From Meloidogyne chitwoodi (lineage: Eukaryota; Nematoda; Chromadorea; Rhabditida; Meloidogynidae), in the NCBI GenBank assembly GCA_015183035.1, contig JACZZP010000013.1, forward strand, positions 186,001-250,000: a stretch of DNA of 64,000 nt, given 5' to 3'. The position numbers and the translations under genes were made by a program. Shown one piece after another: positions 56,462-64,000 of the stretch (the first letter of the stretch is position 1; every line of letters starts with the position of its first letter). Below the pieces are notes generated by a model. The model was not told the origin of the DNA, did not search any database, and worked only from the letters and a program-made list of their open reading frames with translations.

Positions 56462-57409
56462 TTAGCGATAATAGAGAGAAGGTTGATTATTATTACGCTT
56501 ATAATTCTGCTGTGATATTGTTCTCTGTTCCGGATTTCCGGATGAGTTTTCCTCTATATATCTAACCAATGCTTCTTGTTCCCAATAATAATGCCAAAGA
56601 ACGAGAGTAAATATCCAGTTGAGTGATACACCACAGACATAAATACTTAATAAAGTTACTAAATGACTATCAACGCGAGTACTTAAAGCTTCAAGAATTT
56701 TTGGGGTTGTAGCCATTGAAAGAATCGCCATTCCCAATACAAAAGATGATTGCATAAAAAGTGCTGAGATTTGAGAAATTAAAAAAAGGCGGAAGATTTT
56801 TGAAAATTACCTGGCCAATATAACCAAATTCTTTTAAAATCCATACACAAAACAACAAGAAGTATAAGTAGTGCAGAAGTATGTTCAACACACCTTTTAA
56901 ATAAAAAAAAAAGAAAATAAAAGGTTTATTGAAATTTTTAAAAATAATAAACAAAACCAAAAGAAACGTAGATAGCCACCATCAAGATAATTAGCCACAC
57001 ATTTACTCCTTTATAAAAAAAAAGATATTTTTTTAAATATTTTTAAAGAAAATTCCAAACATTTTTAAAACAACGTTCATTAAACCAAAATCAAAAATAA
57101 CAATGTCATAAGCTAAAAGCCTTTCATCAAAAGTAGTATCAGAAGTAATGTTTGAATTACATTTGAATACATGTCCAAAACGAGACCAAGAATATAAATG
57201 CTGAATTTTAAAGTTTTTTTTCTGAGTGTTTTGAAATATTTTTGTATTTTATTTTTAAAGTTTTATTGAAAAACCTGAAACAAAGAACATCCTACAACAA
57301 AAAGTTGTAAAATACAAAAGAAAATACAAAGTGACCGATTAGAACAACCCAAACAACCAAAACAAGTAGTTTTACGTTCACCAATTTCCAAAAAATATAA
57401 AATACGCAT
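56462..57409 (-). CDS. Multi-pass membrane protein of unknown function
   Basis: Exons on the minus strand read MRILYFLEIGERKTTCFGCL, GCSNRSLCIFFCILQLFVVG then a loop (FGHVFKCNSNITSDTTFDER; LLAYDIVIFDFGLMNVVL), NVWLIILMVAIYVSFGF, VLNILLHYLYFLLFCVWILK and SSFVLGMAILSMATTPKIL. The end is LVTLLSIYVCGVSLNWIFTL followed by a cytosolic tail (WHYYWEQEALVRYIEENSSG) and a stop at 56462-56464. Four to five membrane segments, Cys-rich near the N-terminus (CFGCLGC), about 230-250 residues. An upstream in-frame ATG at 57508 would add a basic extension. It resembles tetraspan nematode membrane proteins in layout, but I cannot name a family. Confidence 0.6.
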
Positions 57410-57895
57410 TTTTGGTTTAAAAAAATTTGAAATAAAATAATGGCTAATTTTTGGTTTTTTTATAGGGTAAAAGAATAAAAAAAATTTGTTAATTCTTCTT
57501 TTTTCCATATTTAGCCTATCAAAAGTAATTAGTAAAAAACATGTTTAATGGAAACAAAAAGAAAAATATTTGTAAATTTTTAAAATAAATGAAAATTTAT
57601 TGAAAACATTTTAAAATTAGTTTTTTTTATTGAAAAGATTAATTAAAGAAAAAAATTTAAATAAAAATAACAAAAGTGGTCATTTATACGGTTCAGTGCC
57701 TTTCGCGTTGAAATGACTTATGTAAAAGGGGAATTAACTTTTATTAAAATTGTCTTACAAATTATTTTTTTATTTTTTCTTCTATTTATTTATTTTTCGA
57801 CTTTTTATGTTTCTTCGTTGTATTTGTTTTTTTTTTCGTTTTTTGTATATATTTTAATATAAATCTTTGCTGGTCCATTAGGTCAAAATAACATA
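57410..57895. promoter_or_regulatory. Divergent region, membrane protein / DIS3L2
   Basis: No gene. AT-rich except for ACGGTTCAGTGCCTTTCGCG at 57688-57707, which shares its first 12 bases with the termini of the possible MITE in slo-1 (42268). Poly-T tract 57765-57845. Confidence 0.4.
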
Positions 57896-60800
57896 ATGAA
57901 ATGTGAAATAGCTACGAGAGAAAAAGAAAAACGCAAAGGAAAATCCGGAAAAAATCAAAAGGAAAAAGATGAATGCCTTAACAACAACAATTGCAATAAT
58001 AATGTTGTTAGCAAAAATATTGGCTTTAAATATCCTTCATATTTGAGTGAAGAAGAAGTTAAGGAAGAATTGGAAAATGGTACAATTATTCAGGTTTTAA
58101 TTTCTTTTTAAAGTTTTGGTTAATTAGGGTAATGAGAAGCTTTTTTTGGTTTAATTAACAACCGGAGCTTTTTTGGCATTCCATGGTTACTTAAGTTTCT
58201 GCAAAGACCCTGTGATTAAAGCCAATATCGTGTAAAAAGGGACAAGAACTGTGTAGGCATAGGGCAGGTATTTGACGATTCTCTGATTTCAACTGAGACG
58301 ACTGATCAGTTTTTCTCCTATTTTATACGCAAAGGAGTGGCCTATCACAGGTGCTCTAAAGAGACTAGTCTCTGAATAAAAAAGATGCGCAATATTATTT
58401 AATTTTAAAATTTTCAGGGAACTTTGCGTGTTAACCAACGAAACACAGAGCAATGCTTTGTTGACAATCCAGAAGGTGAAGGACACAATGAATTGTTAAT
58501 ACTTGGATCAAAAGATAGAAATAGAGCCTTACATGGAGATTTGGTAGCAGTTAAAATAAAATCAAAGGAACATTGGTTTTTACATGAAGCTTATCGTGCA
58601 AAATACAAACTTCGGTTTATTTTTTTTTAAATTTTTTTAATAAATAAATTTTAGTTCTCGTTTTCCTTTTGCTAAATATCATCGAATTTCTGATGTTGAT
58701 GATTGCTGCATAATTGTTCCAGAAAAACATTTGATTAAATCAGCTCAAGTTGTAGCAATATTGGATCAAAATGCAATTAGAAGAGTCGTTGGACATATTA
58801 GGCCTATGCCTAATAGTATTGCCCATTTTATTTTTCTTCCGAGTGATTCAAGAGTACCAAGAATTTTAATTCCTATCAAGTTTGTTTGTTTTTTTTTATT
58901 TTATTATATAGCATTAAATTATTAATTTAACTTTTGAAATTTTTATTTGGTGTTTAATTTGCTTGAATTTAAATATAAACAATGCTATATAATAAAAATA
59001 CCCTCGTAAATTATAATTTTTCTTTTAGACGAGCACCAACAGGATTTTACGATCGACCTCAAGACTTTGAAAAATTTATTTATTTAGCTCAATTAACCGA
59101 CTGGGAAGATCATTGTATAGATCCAAGAGGAAAATTACTAGATAATTTAGGAGAAGAAGGAGATACTGAAACAGAACATTCAGCATTGTTAAAAATAAAT
59201 TATATTGATGAACGAATTTATGAAACTAATGAAGATGTTAGAAAAGGGTTGGACGAACATTTGAAAAAAGTTGGAGTTAAATTTGAAAAAAATCCGTCTT
59301 TTGATTTGACAATAGAACATTGGGAAATTCATTCAGTAGGTATTTTTAGTTTAAATTTTATTTATTTTAAAACGTAACCTTAAAAATTCCTGTCAACCAT
59401 TAGATCCTTTCTTCTCTTCTTTACTTACAAATGTCAATGTGACATAATGGTCAGACAGTCAACAATAAAAATAAAAATTTGATTTTATTAATTTATCTTT
59501 ATTAATGACTGTCTGACCATTATGTCCCATTGACCATTTGTAAGTAAGGAAGGAAAGGATACTAACGGAAAGTTAAATAAAATTTCTCTTTTGGAAAACA
59601 TTTAGAAATCTTAGATTACTCCATAAAACTTACATTTACACTATTTTAAAAATATTTTGAAATAAATTTGTTTCTATGATAAAAGAGGTGTGTGTGGTTC
59701 TTCTCCCTCTGACTATATTATTTATTTTATTATATTTTTTTTTTAATTTTAAAGGATGAATTCAAATATCGTCGAGACTTTCGAAATGAAACTATTTTTA
59801 CTATTGACCCATTAACTGCAAGAGATTTGGATGATGCATTACACATAAAAAGGATAAAAACAGAAGATGGTCAAAATTGTTGGGAAGTTGGTGTACATAT
59901 TGCTGATGTTTCCTATTTTCTTCCAAAAGATATTAAAGCTAATGATTGGGCATGTAGTCGAGGAACAACAGTTTATCTTGTTCACAAGGTTTTTTTTATC
60001 AAATAAAAATTTAATTATTAGTACCTCGATGGGATTCGAACCTTCGGCCCCAACATATTTTAAAAATAAGACTAATTATTAACTAAATAAAAAGATTCAA
60101 TTTAACAATAAGCTATAGGGTTAATACAGAATTCTGTTTATTTTATAAATAAAAAATCAGTCTGCTTTTTTTAAATAAAATTTTACAATTTTAGGCAATT
60201 CCAATGCTTCCATCAGTGCTTTGTGAAAATTTATGTTCACTTAATCCAGGTGTTGAAAGACTTACATTTTCAATAGTTTGGACAATGGATGATGAAGCTA
60301 ATATTCTTTCTAAATGGATTGGACGTTCTATAATTAGGTCATGTACAAAACTAGCATATGAACATGCACAGGTTTTTTTTAATATTTTGACATTCTGAGC
60401 AACCCATTTAGGTCAGTTGTTTGTTTTAAAGAGTGTAATTGAAGTTTTAAGCTTTATTTTATTTATTTTTTTAAGGAAATTATTGAAAATCCAAGAAAAC
60501 AATTTGGTAAAAATGAACTTCCAAAAATTTTTTTTGGCTTAAAAATTCGTCATCTAAAAGAATCTGTCAACAATTTGCATTTTATTACCAAAAAACTCAA
60601 AGCAAAAAGATTTGAAAAAGGAGGATTAAAATTTGATTTACCAAAATTGAAATTTGATTTGGTTAAAAGTTTGGACCAAAAAGGCAATTTAAATGAAATT
60701 TGGCAACCACGTGGTTTACAACTTGAGCAGGTTTTTTTTAATTAAATTTATTTTTTATTATTTAAAAGTTGGTAAAAAATTGAGGCCAAATAAAAATTAA

Positions 60801-63800
60801 TTATCTAACATAAGTAAAAGCTTTCTAGTGTAGTCGGAAAATGTTTAGTTTTCACCTTATGGAGATTAAGGTTCGAATCCTTTGCAGGGTAATTAGTTCT
60901 TTTATGTTAATAATAATTTGTTTTTGGCAAATTTTTATTTTAAATGAATAATTTTTTTTACATATAATAAAGGATTTTTTAAAATTGATTTGGTTGATTT
61001 TTGATTAATTTTTGTAATTATTTAATTTAAAAATTTATTTAGAGAAAAGATTCCAACTTTTTGGTTGAAGAATTAATGTTATTAGCAAATATGGAAGTTG
61101 CTCAACGTCTTTATAAACATTTTGATGATCGTGCTATGCTTCGAAGACATCCATTTCCTAAAAAGAAGGAATTAAAAAATATGGTTAAAATTTTTAAATA
61201 AATTTTATTTTTTGAGGGGAAAATATTAAAATAAAAATAATATTGAAATTAATTTATTTTAAAAAATATATTTTTATAAATAAATTTATTTTAATTAATT
61301 AAAGATCGAAAAATGCTCCAAATTAGGAATTAAATTAGATTCAACAACCTCAAAAACTTTGGGAGAATCAATAGAAGAATTTACCAAAGTAGAACAATAT
61401 GCCTATACAATAGCTCCAGCACTTAACCAATTACTTATTAAATGTATGCAGTTGGCACAATATTTTTGTACTGGTGAAGTTTCAGGACCTTCTGATTTTT
61501 ATCATTATGGATTGGGAGTTGATTTGTGAGTATTTTTTTTCAATTTGAAAATTTAAATTATTATTTTTTAGTTATACACATTTTACATCACCAATTCGTC
61601 GATATCCAGATATTATAGTTCATAGGCTTCTTGCTTCTAGTCTTTCATATACTTCTGATCCAGGTTATTCAGTTAGAGAATTGAGAGGAATTGCTAAAAG
61701 AGCAAATACAACAAAGGCTTGTGCTAAAATGTGTTTTGAAGCTAGTTCTGATATATATTTTGGATCATTCTTAAAGGTTTGTATTTTATAAGGGGAGTAT
61801 TTTATGTATTTTATTCAGTTTGTAAATAAAAATCAGAATTTATTAAAAAAACATTCCGGAAGCAAACAAAAATCAGAATTTTATTAAAACATTCCGGAAG
61901 CAAACAAAAATCTGAATTTTATTTAAATAAAATAAAACACAAAAATTCTGAAAATTAAATAAATATAAAAACACAATATTCAGAATTTTTCAAAAAATCA
62001 GAATTTAAGAATTATGAAAAAACACAAATATTTTTGTGTTTTGTTTTTAGATTTTGAAAATCAGAATTATTTGTTCTATTTGTGTTTTAAATGTTTTTTA
62101 AATTTTATTTATAAAATAAAAATTCTGAAATATTTAAAATTCTGTTTTTTTCAGAAAAATGGTGGAATGAATTTTGTGGGTGTAGTAATGATGCTTTTTG
62201 ATGAATGTTTTGATGTTCTTCTGATTAAATATGGAATAGTTAAACGTGTTTATCTTAAGGTAAAGATATTTTTATAATCCGAAAAATTCAGAATTTAATT
62301 TCAGAATTATTAGAAAAAATCAGAATTTATTTATTAAATAAATTAAATTTTTTTCTTTTTTAGAAACAAAATTTTTTGGAACGAATTTATCATGGAAAAT
62401 TAACAAAAAATGGTCCAGTCACTCTTGTTTTATGGTTAAATGAACAAGCTAATAATAATAATAAAAATTACCAAAAAATAAGTGATGAAGAAGAAAATTG
62501 TAAAGAAGTAGTTATAGTTGAAGGAATTGAAGAATCAGAAGTTGAAGAAGAAAAAATAAGAGGAGAAAAAAAAGAAGAGATCTTTGGAGAAGTTCCTGAA
62601 TGGTTACAAAATTTAAAAGCAGAAGAAAGGCAAACTATTAATATTATGAGTGTTGTTAGAGTAAGGCTAAGTACTATTAGAAATACAGTTAGATATGAGG
62701 TAAATTTTATTTAAAAAATCAGAAATATAATCAGAAGAATTTTCTTTTAAAATGATCAGAAAAATCAGAATTTTAGTTTAAAAAATCAGAATTTTGTTTA
62801 AAATGATCAGAAAAATCAGAATTTTAGTTTAAAAAATCAGAATTTTGTTTAAAATGATCAGAAAAATCAGAATTTTAGTTTAAAAAATCAGAATTTTGTT
62901 TAAAATGATCAGAAAAATCAGAATTTTAGTTTAAAAAATCAGAATTTTGTTTAAAATGATCAGAAAAATCAGAATTTTAGTTTAAAAAATCAGAATTTTG
63001 TTTAAAATGATCAGAAAAATCAGAATTTTTGTTTAAAAAATCAGAATTTTGTTTAAAATGATCAGAAAAATCAGAATTTATGTTTAAAAAATCAGAATTT
63101 TGTTTAAAATGATCAGAAAAATCAGAATTTTTGTTTAAAAAATCAGAATTTTGTTTAAAATGATCAGAAAAATCAGAATTTTTGTTTAAAAAATCAGAAT
63201 TTTGTTTAAAATGATCAGAAAAATCAGAATTTTTGTTTAAAAAATCAGAATTTTGTTTAAAATGATCAGAAAAATCAGAATTTTTGTTTAAAAAATCAGA
63301 ATTTTGTTTAAAATGATCAGAAAAATCAGAATTTATGTTTAAAAAATCAGAATTTTGTTTAAAATGATCAGAAAAATCAGAATTTTTGTTTAAAAAATCA
63401 GAATTTTGTTTAAAATGATCAGAAAAATCAGAATTTTTGTTTAAAAAATCAGAATTTTGTTTAAAATGATCAGAAAAATCAGAATTTTTGTTTAAAAAAT
63501 CAGAATTTTGTTTAAAATGATCAGAAAAATCAGAATTTTTGTTTAAAAAATCAGAATTTTGTTTAAAATGATCAGAAAAATCAGAATTTTTGTTTAAAAA
63601 ATCAGAATTTTGTTTAAAATGATCAGAAAAATCAGAATTTTTGTTTAAAAAATCAGAATTTTGTTTAAAATGATCAGAAAAATCAGAATTTTTGATTTAA
63701 AAAATCAGAATTTTGTTTAAAATGATCAGAAAAATCAGAATTTTTGTTTAAAAAATCAGAATTTTGTTTAAAATGATCAGAAAAATCAGAATTTTTGATT

Positions 63801-63918
63801 TAAAAAATCAAAACTAAAATCAGAATTTTTTTCTTATTTATTAAAGGCTAATCTCATTCCAACGCCTGATTCTTCTCCATTAAGTTGGATTGATGCAAAA
63901 CAACATATGGATGAATAA
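57896..63918 (+). CDS. disl-2: DIS3-like 3'-5' exoribonuclease 2 (DIS3L2)
   Basis: DIS3L2 degrades oligouridylated RNAs in the cytoplasm, independent of the exosome. The start at 57896 gives a basic leader ([20 protein letters not shown]) with no PIN domain. This is followed by cold-shock domains ([58 protein letters not shown]). The RNB domain begins at [17 protein letters not shown] (about 59795), with the catalytic Asp cluster intact. It continues with [77 protein letters not shown] and [20 protein letters not shown] with [10 protein letters not shown]. An S1-like end ([20 protein letters not shown]) carries an acidic insert ([20 protein letters not shown]). It stops at 63916-63918. About 880 residues. 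The last intron is a large tandem repeat. Confidence 0.94.
58110..58415. other. DIS3L2 first intron with a less AT-rich insert
   Basis: The intron after the first exon is about 320 bp and contains a block (about 58150-58390) of clearly higher G+C than other introns, including GGGACAAGAACTGTGTAGGC and AAAGAGACTAGTCTCTG. No coding frame or inverted ends were found. It may be a fragment of a repeat. Confidence 0.4.
59400..59565. mobile_element. ~165-bp inverted-repeat element (MITE-like) in DIS3L2 intron
   Basis: Arms 59400-59461 and 59506-59565 are near-perfect inverted repeats: TTACTTACAAATGTCAATGT...ATAATGGTCAGACAGTCA on the left against TGACTGTCTGACCATTATGT...CCATTTGTAAGTAA on the right, with ends TTAGATCC and GGATACTAA. 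The loop is about 44 bp of A/T. About 60-bp arms with few mismatches indicate a recent insertion or selection for a hairpin. Confidence 0.8.
60018..60075 (-). tRNA. Partial tRNA-like sequence in DIS3L2 intron
   Basis: On the minus strand GGCCGAAGGTTCGAATCCCA then TCGAGGTA looks like the T arm and acceptor end of a tRNA. The 5' half is A/T-rich and not recognisable. Antisense to the host gene. Confidence 0.35.
60823..60893 (+). tRNA. Degenerate tRNA-like sequence, Glu-like, in DIS3L2 intron
   Basis: CTAGTGTAGTCGGAAAATGT resembles a D-arm region, GTTTTCACC recalls the anticodon loop of tRNA-Glu(TTC), and AAGGTTCGAATCCTTT is a good T arm. Acceptor pairing is poor. Sense strand of the host gene. 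Confidence 0.45.
61840..62345. repeat. ATCAGAATTT / ATTCCGGAAG repeats across two DIS3L2 introns
   Basis: In the introns flanking the short exon at about 62155-62260, ATCAGAATTT and its complement AAATTCTGA occur many times. ACATTCCGGAAGCAAACAAA is duplicated in tandem (about 61852 and 61888). These are the same words as in the 51-bp array that follows in the last intron. Confidence 0.7.
62750..63810. repeat. 51-bp tandem array, about 20 copies, in the last DIS3L2 intron
   Basis: Unit: AAATCAGAATTTTGTTTAAA, ATGATCAGAAAAATCAGAAT, then TTTAGTTTAA or TTTTGTTTAA. The period is 51 bp (for example TTTTAGTTT starts at 62772, 62822 and 62873, allowing a base for alignment). Early units carry TTTTAGTTT, later ones mostly TTTTTGTTT with a few TTTATGTTT, and two carry GATTT. 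Each unit contains two or more copies of ATCAGAATTTT. All three forward frames contain stops, so it is not coding. The intron runs from about 62700 to 63846. Confidence 0.95.
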
Positions 63919-64000
63919 ATTTAAAAGTGTACAAAAATATTATTACTACATAAAATAATAATCTCACAAACACACACACTTGTTTTATTTATTAAAAAGG

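Noticed and set aside
62750..63810. Could the regular 51-bp array be coding (51 = 17 codons) or a CRISPR array?
   Set aside because: All three forward frames contain stops in each unit; there are no unique spacers between repeats and the host is a eukaryote.

Overview
The window is nuclear DNA of a nematode. The genes are split into many short exons by very T-rich introns, base composition is strongly AT-rich, and the window holds an flp-1 neuropeptide gene and one-to-one relatives of C. elegans genes such as slo-1, lin-49, hcf-1 and cpt-2. Extreme AT richness together with dense short introns fits a clade IV plant-parasitic nematode, probably Meloidogyne (root-knot), better than Caenorhabditis. 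That placement is inference; no species marker was tested.

Layout, left to right: TM9SF3-type nonaspanin (-, 3' end outside the window); DOMON-domain membrane protein (+); filamin (-); small orphan gene (-) and pICln/CLNS1A (-); lin-49/BRPF chromatin reader (+); TFAM/HMG-5 mitochondrial HMG-box protein (+); acidic orphan (+); a repetitive candidate secreted gene (+, weak); carnitine palmitoyltransferase 2 (+); HCF-1 (+); SLO-1 BK channel (+, 8.3 kb); flp-1 (+); RBM17/SPF45 (-); small orphan (+); TAMM41 (+); CHK-kinase-like protein (+); orphan (+); multi-pass membrane protein (-); DIS3L2 exoribonuclease (+). Apart from plausible co-regulation of the divergent pairs, the neighbours do not form one pathway. 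They are a mixed eukaryotic set covering chromatin, mitochondria, RNA processing, excitability and cytoskeleton.

The unusual content is non-coding. (1) One intact tRNA-Asn and about ten degenerate tRNA-like sequences sit in introns on both strands. (2) A 648-bp foldback element with an 8-bp target duplication has split one of those tRNA-like sequences. (3) An AATCAGAATT / TTTCCGGAAA repeat vocabulary is scattered through introns and spacers and is amplified into a 51-bp tandem array of about 20 copies in the last DIS3L2 intron. (4) Several short inverted-repeat elements lie in introns and in divergent promoters. (5) slo-1 carries a duplicated, apparently mutually exclusive exon. I found no CRISPR array, rRNA, virus or bacterial operon.

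Gene spans run from start codon to stop codon and include introns. Exon edges were set by eye from reading frame, GT...AG signals and similarity to known families, so individual boundaries may be a few bases off.
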